DNA from: a virus
IMG/VR virus record: IMGVR_UViG_3300042691_019200
Span: 1 to 30,462 of that record
Direction: 5' to 3' (one strand)
Length of the DNA stretch: 30,462 nt
Below are positions 23,372-29,900 of this stretch, piece by piece. The notes below the pieces were generated by a model that had not been told where the DNA came from, searched no databases, and saw nothing but the letters and a program-made list of their open reading frames with translations. Both the position numbers and the translations under genes were made by a program. Positions within the stretch are counted from its first letter, which is position 1; every line of letters starts with the position of its first letter.

Positions 23372-24121
23372 TCACGATCCATTGATGATCTTGCTCTCAA
23401 GCTCACTCGTGGTCGAGTCCTGCGCTGCCTCAAACTCCTCTGCGATACCTGCGCCACGCAGAGCATCTGGGAATGCGTCACGCAGTGCGAATGCACGAGC
23501 ACGATACATCATCATCCGGCGTGGATAATTCATCCATGGACCATGCTTGCCCCAGAGTCCGGCTGCCTTCGCATCCTTTACTCCGAACACCCACTCAGTT
23601 GCGATCTTCTCTTCACCAACCTTGCGATAGACAGTGAACCTACAAGCGAGATCATCACCTGTCCCGATCCACTCAACCTTCGATCCGGCATATGCCTTAT
23701 GCTGCAACACGAGACTCATCGGAGCATCACCCCACAAGCATGGACGATTCTGGATGATGAGGACATTCGATAGTGACTGCAGTGGAGTCATTCCAATGTT
23801 GAGTCCATATTCAATGGCAACTGCGACTCTACTCTCAGTCTCTGAAGTACTCTTGCCTTCCAGACCACGAGGTACCATTCCTGCTCGACAGTAGTGGCGT
23901 GCCATCGCCATCACCTGCTTCATTGTGTCGCAGACTACGACACCAAGAACGATTCGTGGTGAGATATCCTCAGCCGGAGTTGCCGACGATACGGCAATGC
24001 TTCCATCTGGTTGCGTTGTGACGATCTCACGAGGCTGACGATCAACTGGCGTTGCTCGATCAATGATCTGATCGAGCTCCTGCTGCGTTGGTGCAGCAAC
24101 CTTCTTCACCTTGCTATCCAT
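23372..24121 (-). CDS. recT: RecT-family single-strand annealing protein
   Basis: 249 residues from ATG 24121, which has AGGAG seven bases upstream; an in-frame start at 24166 lacks one. The core GLNIGMTPLQSLSNVLIIQN...LWGDAPMSLV is the RecT signature, followed by EKIATEWVFGVKDAKAAGLW and the PRRMMMYRARAFALRDAFPDAL helix. It coats and anneals single-stranded DNA and should partner with the exonuclease just upstream. The acidic C-terminus is typical. The pair likely drives recombination-dependent replication and concatemer formation. Confidence 0.9.
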   Translation of the reverse strand: MDSKVKKVAAPTQQELDQIIDRATPVDRQPREIVTTQPDGSIAVSSATPAEDISPRIVLGVVVCDTMKQVMAMARHYCRAGMVPRGLEGKSTSETESRVAVAIEYGLNIGMTPLQSLSNVLIIQNRPCLWGDAPMSLVLQHKAYAGSKVEWIGTGDDLACRFTVYRKVGEEKIATEWVFGVKDAKAAGLWGKHGPWMNYPRRMMMYRARAFALRDAFPDALRGAGIAEEFEAAQDSTTSELESKIINGS

Positions 24122-24172
24122 TGCGATTCTCCTTCTGTCGATCAACAACCACTGCCGATACGACAATGCAGC

Positions 24173-24192
24173 CTGCAGACTCTCGTCTGCAG
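24173..24192 (-). other. Stem-loop between the exonuclease and recT genes
   Basis: CTGCAGAC (24173-24180) and GTCTGCAG (24185-24192) form a perfect 8-bp stem. On the minus-strand transcript the loop is GAGA, a GNRA-type tetraloop. It lies in the 81-base gap between the two recombination genes. There is no U-run, so processing, stability or protein binding is more likely than termination. Confidence 0.55.
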
Positions 24193-24202
24193 ACTACAGC
24201 TC

Positions 24203-25048
24203 TCAGAACGGATCATCAACCACCACATCATCCGAAGATGACTTGACGATCCAGCTAGGGAGTTCAAGCAGTTGCAAGTGTTCAGGATACCCTGCCCACT
24301 GCTTAGACTCACGAGCAGATTGGTAGAGCCGGAGCGCAGAACGATATCGACTGCGACCAGCCTCAATCGCTGCGTCATCAAGTCGATAGGTTGCGACACA
24401 ATGTGGCGCAGATGATTCGACAACGATGAATATGAATGGCAACTCCTCACCAGTCAATGCTTTCCATCCGTCGATATAGAACGCTGCCTGCATGTAGTAT
24501 CCGAAGTTTGCGCAAGTCCGAGCAAACTCACGCATATCAGCAACCTGTGTGGTCTTTAGATCGATCAACGCATTGCCAGCTTTGATCGCATCAGGCAGAC
24601 CCTTACAAACTACATTCGTGACCGGATCAACCCAGATCATCGGATGTTGTAGGTAGTCGCACTTGCGGAGTTGACTTGCAATAGGATGCTTGTCGATACT
24701 CAAGACCATCGCAGTTGCCTGGTATATATCGTCAAGCGTGACGATCGTTCTGTTGCCTACAGATGCTTGAAACTCCTGCCACTTCTCTTTGCCAGCTGTA
24801 GTGCGACGATCAACATCTGGAGCTACTGCGTAGTGTTCTTGCCATACCGGATCGAATGTCATCCGATCAACCAGACTGCCAAGCTTCATCGCAGGTGTCT
24901 GCTCGATCTTCGAAGTCAGTGCGTGATACATATGGGCAGCTGATCTCGCAGCATGCTTCAGTGTGCTGTAGTTGGCCGCATCAAACTTCCGGTATTCGTC
25001 CTCAGACATACTCCGCAGTTGCTCGATCGTGTAAGGTTGGGTGCTCAC
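24203..25048 (-). CDS. RecE-like PD-(D/E)XK exonuclease
   Basis: 281 residues from GTG 25048, which overlaps the upstream stop by 4 bases (GTGA). The nuclease core shows GSLVDRMTFDP (57-67), then CKGLPDAI with Asp153, LIDLKTT with Asp163 and Lys165, and GYYMQAAFY (183-191), the usual order of the RecE/lambda-exonuclease-type PD-(D/E)XK fold. It should degrade one strand of duplex DNA to give tails for RecT. The adjacent recT gene confirms the pairing. The C-terminus is acidic (SSDDVVVDDPF). Confidence 0.88.
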   Translation of the reverse strand: MSTQPYTIEQLRSMSEDEYRKFDAANYSTLKHAARSAAHMYHALTSKIEQTPAMKLGSLVDRMTFDPVWQEHYAVAPDVDRRTTAGKEKWQEFQASVGNRTIVTLDDIYQATAMVLSIDKHPIASQLRKCDYLQHPMIWVDPVTNVVCKGLPDAIKAGNALIDLKTTQVADMREFARTCANFGYYMQAAFYIDGWKALTGEELPFIFIVVESSAPHCVATYRLDDAAIEAGRSRYRSALRLYQSARESKQWAGYPEHLQLLELPSWIVKSSSDDVVVDDPF

Positions 25049-25386
25049 TTCTTCTTCTCCAGTATGAGCCTCTTGAGACCAACCTCATCCTGCACGAGTC
25101 TTCTGAGCAGGAATGCCGCAAGCGCAAGCTGGTCTTCTGAGTCAGTCATCGTTGTGGCTGAATACGCAGAGAGCAAGTGAACGATCAACCTGCCCATTCT
25201 GATCTGCCAAATCTTCGCATCGAGATCAGTAGCAGTCTGCCACTCGACTTTGCTTGTAAGCATCGCAAGCTCACCAACGCTGATCTTCTCCGGACTTGTC
25301 CAGTCACCCTTCAGGTGTGGTCGAATCGCATCTGCGATGACCGGATTGAGACCACTCAACAACTTCTCAACTTCTTCATTCTGCAT
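25045..25386 (-). CDS. Unknown helical protein coupled to the exonuclease
   Basis: 113 residues from ATG 25386, preceded by AGAAGGAG; an in-frame start at 25467 would pass through a structured region. It is all-helical in appearance with an acidic N-terminus and basic C-terminus (KRLILEKKK). The 4-base overlap suggests a stoichiometric relationship with the exonuclease. I do not recognise the family. An accessory or inhibitor of host nuclease (in the manner of lambda Gam) is one idea, with no sequence proof. Confidence 0.55.
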   Translation of the reverse strand: MQNEEVEKLLSGLNPVIADAIRPHLKGDWTSPEKISVGELAMLTSKVEWQTATDLDAKIWQIRMGRLIVHLLSAYSATTMTDSEDQLALAAFLLRRLVQDEVGLKRLILEKKK

Positions 25387-25485
25387 GCCAACTCCTTCTC
25401 CAGCAATGTGGCGCTGGCCATTCTGGTGTCGATGTTCGAGGCACGACACCAGTCTGGCGAATGTCACACGACATCCGAAGAAGTT
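25387..25485 (-). other. Structured 99-base gap with two stem-loops
   Basis: CTGGTGTCG (25423-25431) pairs with CGACACCAG (25444-25452), a 9-bp stem with a 12-base loop. Next to it ATGTC (25461-25465) pairs with GACAT (25470-25474) over a 4-base loop. Neither is followed by a U-run on the minus strand. Confidence 0.5.
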
Positions 25486-25584
25486 TCACCAGCGTGACCA
25501 CGCCCATGCGAAGTACACTGCGATCATTATGATGATCACCGCAAAGCCAACTGTGTTGATCTTATCTTCTGTTTGCTGTTTCAT
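25486..25584 (-). CDS. Tiny single-span membrane protein
   Basis: 32 residues from ATG 25584, behind a strong AAGGAGA. A short charged N-terminus (MKQQTEDKINT) is followed by one hydrophobic helix (VGFAVIIIMIAVYFAWAW) and a final SRW, so the C-terminus is amphipathic and probably lies at the membrane face. It fits between two other early genes with no wasted space. Such proteins in early regions may block superinfection or perturb the host membrane. It could also be a small holin, although it is far from the lysis genes. Confidence 0.6.
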   Translation of the reverse strand: MKQQTEDKINTVGFAVIIIMIAVYFAWAWSRW

Positions 25585-25585
25585 A

Positions 25586-25831
25586 TCAATCTCCTTGGTT
25601 GATCTTCTTCGACGCTCCGGCACCGTAGTATGCGATGCCATCGGAGTACACACGAATGACCATGAATACAGATGCAATCGTTCGTTCGTGATCGATCGGT
25701 TCTGCTGCATAGAGCTCAGGCAAACCACTGCCAGAGTCATTCGGCACAAGACCGATCCGGAATGTATCGCCATCTGCTGCTGTCTGTTCTAAGCTCATCA
25801 GAAGATCATCGAGACTTGTTGCTGTTGTCAT
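25586..25831 (-). CDS. Small early protein, function unknown
   Basis: 81 residues from ATG 25831 with AAGGGA upstream. Mixed acidic sequence with a beta-like central part (DTFRIGLVPN; ASVFMVIRVYSDGIAYYG). It ends one base before the start of the next gene. No family recognised. Confidence 0.55.
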   Translation of the reverse strand: MTTATSLDDLLMSLEQTAADGDTFRIGLVPNDSGSGLPELYAAEPIDHERTIASVFMVIRVYSDGIAYYGAGASKKINQGD

Positions 25832-25845
25832 TGCTATTCCCTTCT

Positions 25846-26262
25846 TCAGTTTGCAAAGTCATCGAGCTTGCTAATGCTGTCGCACATTGCGTCAGCTTCT
25901 TCGACTAGTGATGTCGCCTGATCGAGTTGAACATTTGACGCAGCATCAATGAAGTGGTAGAAACTCCGGAGAAGCTTTAGATCATCAGCGTCAATCCGAT
26001 CAGCTGTCACGAATCTATCTGCCTGTTCTGCTGCTTCCAAGATATGCAGTTGCAGATCGAGCAACACTTGACGCTGGTTGTTGACATAATCCTTCTGCAT
26101 CTGGAGTTTGCTCTGGATAGCATCGAGGTGCTTCATCGCTTCTTCGATCCGGTTGCTGCTTGCAAGCATCTCCTTCCCATGATCTGTGACCATCTCTGAT
26201 AAGTTTCTTAGTTGCTGTGCGATGCTCTCTGCTTCCCTGTTCGTTGACTTCTGCTTAGTCAT
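25846..26262 (-). CDS. Small coiled-coil early protein
   Basis: 138 residues from ATG 26262, preceded by AGAAGGAG; the in-frame start at 26340 runs through a stem-loop and is less likely. Almost entirely helical with heptads (AQQLRNLSEMVTDHGKEMLA; RIEEAMKHLDAIQSKLQMQK), like the proteins at 27641 and 28128. The three may be diverged relatives or simply share composition. Function unknown; a structural or host-takeover role is possible. Confidence 0.6.
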   Translation of the reverse strand: MTKQKSTNREAESIAQQLRNLSEMVTDHGKEMLASSNRIEEAMKHLDAIQSKLQMQKDYVNNQRQVLLDLQLHILEAAEQADRFVTADRIDADDLKLLRSFYHFIDAASNVQLDQATSLVEEADAMCDSISKLDDFAN

Positions 26263-26298
26263 CTGCGACTCCTTCTGCCGTACTCCGGCTGTTGAATC

Positions 26299-26326
26299 CG
26301 ATCGTGATGGTGTCCCACCACGATCG
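26299..26326 (-). other. Stem-loop with GACA tetraloop between early genes
   Basis: CGATCGTG (26299-26306) pairs with CACGATCG (26319-26326). After one mismatch, TGG pairs with CCA around a four-base loop that reads GACA on the minus-strand transcript. The same loop sequence occurs in the hairpin at 28082-28113. It lies between the DUF932 gene and the coiled-coil gene. Confidence 0.55.
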
Positions 26327-26347
26327 AGCACCACCCCCAAGGCTCAG

Positions 26348-27352
26348 TCATGCGATGAGCGCAAATGCCGCATCGTGCGCTGCCTTGTTGATATCGGCAG
26401 CTGAACCGAACAGCACCGAATTGGTGCGAAGATTGTCACCTGTAGACTCCTTGCGAATCGTCTGCTCATGCTGGGCCCATTGCGTAACAGAGTTCAACGC
26501 ACTCCAGATCGTGCCGGAAGTCGATACGCCAGTCTGTCGCTTGTCATCTCTGAAGTTGCGCAACCACATGCCGACTTCTTTGGCGTAGTTGTTTGCTCTG
26601 CGACTCTTCTCATTGGCGATATCGTCAGAGGTGAGTGGCCCATTGATACGCTGCCAGACTGAGGTGAAGTATGCCTGCAGTTGCTCATCTGTGATCGGAG
26701 TTTCAGCAAGCTGCACAACCTTCTCTCCATATCCTCTGAAGATGCTCGTGGGAGTTTCAAGCCAGTGCCGGACTTCTGCCATACGCTCCGATGCGCTTGC
26801 GTTGTGTCGGATCTTCAGTGACTCTGTGGACATCTCGCTGAGCGCAATCGCAAATGTATTTGCGCAGACGACACGAGTTGCGATGCAGCCGATCGTCAGT
26901 GCCATCTTTCGATCGTGACCAGCTCCGATGAACAGGTATGGTTTGATCTTGTCGTCAGACGCTGCGAAGATCGTACCCATGTCGAGCAAGAACCAGACAC
27001 GCCTGCCACCACGAACACTTCCGGCTGACTCGACTGCACGCTGACTTTGCTGTGAGACTTCCATTGCAAGCTCCGCAATGTCACGATTCTGAATCGGAGT
27101 GTACCCTGACTTGCATGTGGCAAACATCTCGCCAGTGTCGGAGCGCACGACTGCGCAATGCTCACCACCTTCAACCTGTCGACCATCTGCGAGCTGTGCG
27201 ACGATCGGAGCAACCTCAACCTTCCAATCGAGCTTGGCGACTTCAAGAGCAGTCATAGCATCTGTGCGCTCCGGCAGGACTGTCCCCAGACCATGCCACG
27301 CACGCTGTCCTGCGAGCATCAAGCCATCAGTTGCTGTTATCTCATGTGCCAT
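26348..27352 (-). CDS. DUF932 phage/plasmid-like protein
   Basis: 334 residues. The opening MLAGQRAWHGLGTVL, the SGYTPIQNRD segment (about 82-91), the GGRRVWFLLDMG strand and RVVCANTFAIAL are the signature of the DUF932 family, found widely in phages and plasmids. The biochemical role is not established to my knowledge; an association with recombination or DNA metabolism is often suggested by context, and here it is in the early operon upstream of the RecE/RecT pair. ATG 27352 has AGAAGGAG upstream. Length is typical. Confidence 0.88.
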   Translation of the reverse strand: MAHEITATDGLMLAGQRAWHGLGTVLPERTDAMTALEVAKLDWKVEVAPIVAQLADGRQVEGGEHCAVVRSDTGEMFATCKSGYTPIQNRDIAELAMEVSQQSQRAVESAGSVRGGRRVWFLLDMGTIFAASDDKIKPYLFIGAGHDRKMALTIGCIATRVVCANTFAIALSEMSTESLKIRHNASASERMAEVRHWLETPTSIFRGYGEKVVQLAETPITDEQLQAYFTSVWQRINGPLTSDDIANEKSRRANNYAKEVGMWLRNFRDDKRQTGVSTSGTIWSALNSVTQWAQHEQTIRKESTGDNLRTNSVLFGSAADINKAAHDAAFALIA

Positions 27353-27366
27353 TGCAAACTCCTTCT

Positions 27367-27379
27367 GACCCTGTGGGTC
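27367..27379 (-). other. Small stem-loop before the DUF932 gene
   Basis: GACCC (27367-27371) pairs with GGGTC (27375-27379) around a three-base loop, placed just 5' of the AGAAGGAG site of the DUF932 gene on the minus strand. Confidence 0.4.
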
Positions 27380-27388
27380 TGTTATCTT

Positions 27389-27619
27389 TCAACCTTCTCT
27401 GACAATGCGGACTTCATACCAGTCGAGATCAACAAGCAGAGTCCTGCTGGGCTGATCGTCATAGTTGCGCAGTGCGACTACCCACTGGTGCTTAGAACGC
27501 TGACCGATGCCGATGATGTTGTTGCGGATATCACCCCACACATAGTGCTCGATCACGCTGACGATCTTGTCAAATGTCTCTGCTGGTGTTCCGAGAATCG
27601 ACTGAGTGTTGCTAGTCAT
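27389..27619 (-). CDS. Small early protein, function unknown
   Basis: 76 residues from ATG 27619, behind CCGGAG. A helical N-terminal half (AETFDKIVSVIEHYVWGDI) precedes a beta-like half (QWVVALRNYDD; TLLVDLDWYEVRIV). The protein could be a small alpha/beta domain. No family recognised. Spacing to neighbours is short (21 and 36 bases), in keeping with an operon. Confidence 0.55.
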   Translation of the reverse strand: MTSNTQSILGTPAETFDKIVSVIEHYVWGDIRNNIIGIGQRSKHQWVVALRNYDDQPSRTLLVDLDWYEVRIVREG

Positions 27620-27640
27620 GGTGGTGCTCCGGAAGATCGA

Positions 27641-28027
27641 TCAGGTAGCAGATGCGGCAACATACTTCTTCACATCGTTCTGCATATCACGCAGAGTGCT
27701 CATATGGGTATCGGAAGTGGAACCAAATTTGTAGTAGAGTGTGCAGAGCTCAGTGAACTGCCGACCGATCTTGGCAGTATCAGCATTGTCCTCATGACAT
27801 CGGGTGCGAATGTCGTTGGCGACAACTGTGAGACTGAAGTGCGCTTCACAGAAGTGCTTTGACCGATCGATCTGATCTGCAAGCAGTGATCGCCACATAT
27901 CGATCGTGCTGAGAAGCTTCTCTGCCTTTGCAATCTCGTTTGAGACTTCTCCGGCATCTGCGATAATTGCATCAGCAAGTAGTGCTGCTTCTGCGTCGAT
28001 TCGACTTGTTGAGACTTGCGTATCCAT
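27641..28027 (-). CDS. Helical early protein, function unknown
   Basis: 128 residues from ATG 28027 with AGAAGGAG upstream. Predicted all-helical (AALLADAIIADAGEVSNEIAK; IGRQFTELCTLYYKF), with three cysteines and no membrane segment. Its style resembles the coiled-coil early proteins at 25846 and 28128. It follows a structured 100-base gap that may control its expression. Confidence 0.55.
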   Translation of the reverse strand: MDTQVSTSRIDAEAALLADAIIADAGEVSNEIAKAEKLLSTIDMWRSLLADQIDRSKHFCEAHFSLTVVANDIRTRCHEDNADTAKIGRQFTELCTLYYKFGSTSDTHMSTLRDMQNDVKKYVAASAT

Positions 28028-28081
28028 TCTGTGCTCCTTCTGCTAGTGCTGAAGCTCGATTGCCGGAGCTCCTTCGGCGAA

Positions 28082-28123
28082 ACAGACCGGAGCAGTGTCC
28101 TGCTCCGATCTGTGAAGCACAGA
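28082..28123 (-). promoter_or_regulatory. Competing stem-loops, attenuator-like
   Basis: CGGAGCAG (28088-28095) and CTGCTCCG (28100-28107) form an 8-bp stem with a GACA loop on the minus strand, extended across one mismatch by ACAGA (28082-28086) with TCTGT (28109-28113). The same TCTGTG (28109-28114) can instead pair with CACAGA (28118-28123) around a 3-base loop. The two outer pairings exclude each other, as in attenuators. The element lies between the first and second genes of the early operon. Confidence 0.5.
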
Positions 28124-28127
28124 CTTG

Positions 28128-28484
28128 TTACCGGATATCCTCTGCCTCAACTTGGATTGCCTCAAACTCTTGGAGCTCCTCATCGGAGTGTTCGATAAGA
28201 TCACGAACGGCAAGAGCAATCGCATCCTCAGTCGCCATGTGCTTGACATCCTCAGAGGTGCGCTCAACTTGGTCCATGAGCTTCACTGCGCTCATGATCT
28301 GAGTGTCGAGTTGGCAAGTCATATCTTCCAGCTGCTCGATCTTGTACTGCAGATCACTGATCTGTTCTTGAAGCTCGTCACGCATGCGCTCCATACTGCA
28401 TGCTGCATCTTCGACTTCGGAGAAGCGATCAGCCAGCTTCTCCAAGGCAGTCGTGATCGTGGTCTTGAGGTTGTCGGTAGTCAT
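28128..28484 (-). CDS. Coiled-coil protein, first gene of early operon
   Basis: 118 residues from ATG 28484, behind AGAAGGAG. One long acidic coiled coil (LEKLADRFSEVEDAACSMER; ELQEQISDLQYKIEQLED) followed by a short acidic tail. As the first gene downstream of the divergent control region it should be among the earliest expressed, which favours a host-takeover or regulatory role. No family recognised. Confidence 0.6.
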   Translation of the reverse strand: MTTDNLKTTITTALEKLADRFSEVEDAACSMERMRDELQEQISDLQYKIEQLEDMTCQLDTQIMSAVKLMDQVERTSEDVKHMATEDAIALAVRDLIEHSDEELQEFEAIQVEAEDIR

Positions 28485-28778
28485 CTGCGTGCTCCTTCTT
28501 ACCTGCGCTCCGGAATCCGGATCTGATTTGTGCTTGCCTGCGAACGATTCGCTGGCCTGAGAAGAGCATAGGGTGCGCTGCTAGTCATTGCCAGTAGCTA
28601 CAGGTCATATTTGACAACAATATTCAAGATCGATCCTAAGTGCCTGTAAACACTAGACTTATAGGACACAGGATTTGGGCAGAATGTCAAGACTCGATCC
28701 TGCCGGAGCTCCTTATAAGGAGTACGCAGCCGGAGAGAACGCCACGCCACTTCCGAAGCTTCTCTGTATCATCGGAGT
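28485..28778. promoter_or_regulatory. Divergent control region between early and lysis genes
   Basis: This 294-base region separates leftward early genes from rightward lysis genes. A candidate leftward promoter has -35 TTTACA (complement of 28645-28650), a 17-base spacer and -10 TTGAAT (complement of 28622-28627), matching 5 of 6 and 4 of 6. The palindromes GGAGCTCC (28705-28712) and CTCCTTATAAGGAG (28709-28722) overlap. TGCCGGAGCTCCTT (28701-28714) is repeated exactly at 28061-28074 in another gap. No convincing rightward promoter is seen, although a TTGACA lies at 28611. Confidence 0.5.
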
Positions 28779-29513
28779 ATGAAGAAGCTCCTGACCATCG
28801 TTGTAACATCCTGCGGATTGTTACAAGCTGGATGCCTGTTCAAGACCACCTCACCGATCAGTGGTGAGAAGGTAACAGCAGCCCAGCTGGCGTCTGAGCA
28901 CCAATATGAGAAGATGAAAGAAGCCCAAGAGCAGATTGCGATATCGCAGAAGCTTGCTGACGCACAGCGCACATTCGATCGTCAGCAGCAGGAGTCTGCT
29001 CGCAGTTTCGACAAAGCATGTCGTGAGCTTCAGGCGCAGGCTGACGATCGGATCAGACAACTTGCTGCTCAATATGAGCAAGATCGTCTGACAGCAGAGC
29101 ATGCTCTGTATGAGGTGCAGACATCCGGCCAAAGATCGATCGATGCGCTCAAAGCCAAGGCTGAGAGTCGCAACCAAGCAATCCAAGTTGCGCTCGATGA
29201 TATCAAGCAGCAGCAGGAGCAGGCCGGAGTACTCCTCAGTATGACTGAAAGTATCGCAGGAGGATTCGGTGCGACTGGTGGCGCAATCGGAGCTGGCATT
29301 GGTTTGATCGGCACGCTGATCGGTCTGCGTGGCAAACGACAAGCGGCAGAAGTACAGACGGCTGCGAGTCGAGTGATCGATGCGATTGATGTCCTGAAGC
29401 AGACTGACCAAGGAGTCGCGTCTGCGTTCAAGAACAATGCTGCGCTCCTCAACGAATGGATGGGTGAATCGGGCAAGGCTCTGGTTGATCGTGTACAGGA
29501 AACCAAGTCGTGA
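28779..29513 (+). CDS. Coiled-coil lipoprotein with internal hydrophobic segment (possible spanin)
   Basis: 244 residues. The N-terminus MKKLLTIVVTSCGLLQAGC is a lipoprotein signal with lipobox L-x-A-G-C and Cys19 as the acylated residue. Residues about 38-150 are a charged, Gln-rich coiled coil. Residues about 160-182 are a glycine-rich hydrophobic span (GGAIGAGIGLIGTLIGL), and a soluble helical tail of about 60 residues follows. A lipid anchor in the outer membrane plus a membrane span is the plan of a one-piece spanin, although the long tail after the span is unusual. GGAG lies only one base before ATG 28779, too close for good initiation. It overlaps the next gene by 4 bases. Confidence 0.65.
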   Translation: MKKLLTIVVTSCGLLQAGCLFKTTSPISGEKVTAAQLASEHQYEKMKEAQEQIAISQKLADAQRTFDRQQQESARSFDKACRELQAQADDRIRQLAAQYEQDRLTAEHALYEVQTSGQRSIDALKAKAESRNQAIQVALDDIKQQQEQAGVLLSMTESIAGGFGATGGAIGAGIGLIGTLIGLRGKRQAAEVQTAASRVIDAIDVLKQTDQGVASAFKNNAALLNEWMGESGKALVDRVQETKS

Positions 29514-29818
29514 GCATCGATCCTTCAACACTGCAGTTGTATCGATCGATCGTGAACACACTCGATGAGATCAAGACCAAGCAGACGGTTGCGCAGACAA
29601 AGCTCGAAACAACTCAGCAAGATGTAGAGCGCATCAGCAAGATCATGCTTGGTGAATCTGAACCTGAGCGTGGGCTGGTGATGAGACTTCGATCTGTCGA
29701 GGATAAGCTGCAACAGATCTTCGATGAGCATCGAGCTGTCAAGAACTGGGCTTGGTCATCTATCGGTGCCGGAATCGTCAGTGTTGTGACCCTTCTGGCA
29801 AAGTGGGTTCTTGACTGA
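29510..29818 (+). CDS. Small coiled-coil membrane protein, XhlA-like, possible holin
   Basis: 102 residues from GTG 29510, inside a 4-base overlap with the preceding stop. A coiled-coil N-terminal region (about 12-75) precedes a single C-terminal membrane segment (NWAWSSIGAGIVSVVTLLAKW). This is the plan of haemolysin XhlA-type proteins, which are often paired with lysis genes. It may form or regulate the membrane lesion at lysis. Its partner would be the lipoprotein upstream. No endolysin was recognised beside it or elsewhere. Confidence 0.65.
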   Translation: MSIDPSTLQLYRSIVNTLDEIKTKQTVAQTKLETTQQDVERISKIMLGESEPERGLVMRLRSVEDKLQQIFDEHRAVKNWAWSSIGAGIVSVVTLLAKWVLD

Positions 29819-29835
29819 TCGATCTTTGCTCTGAC

Positions 29836-29864
29836 TTGACACGATGCGATAGTTGTGCCATGAT
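29836..29864 (+). promoter_or_regulatory. Sigma-70-like promoter of the ParB/modification operon
   Basis: A perfect -35 TTGACA (29836-29841), a 17-base spacer and a -10 CATGAT (29859-29864, 4 of 6 matches). The expected transcription start is near 29871. It should drive the ParB-like, methyltransferase and carboxy-SAM synthase genes across the circular junction. Confidence 0.65.
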
Positions 29865-29869
29865 TCCAA

Positions 29870-29885
29870 TGTTCCACGAGGAACA
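29870..29885. promoter_or_regulatory. Palindromic operator resembling parS
   Basis: TGTTCCACGAGGAACA has 6-bp arms around ACGA and matches 13 of 16 positions of the bacterial parS consensus (TGTTTCACGTGAAACA, from memory). It lies over the predicted transcription start and 15 bases before the ParB-like ATG, so it is well placed to be an operator for autoregulation. Confidence 0.55.
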
Positions 29886-29900
29886 CTGGAAGGAGCATTT

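Noticed and set aside
28611-28639. Perfect TTGACA as a rightward promoter for the lysis genes
   Set aside because: At spacings of 15-18 bases no usable -10 is found (best 2 of 6), and it lies about 170 bases from the gene.
29870-29885. True bacterial-type parS with a plasmid-like partition system
   Set aside because: No ParA ATPase gene is present and the ParB-like protein lacks the DNA-binding and dimerisation domains, so partition is unlikely; an operator is the better explanation.
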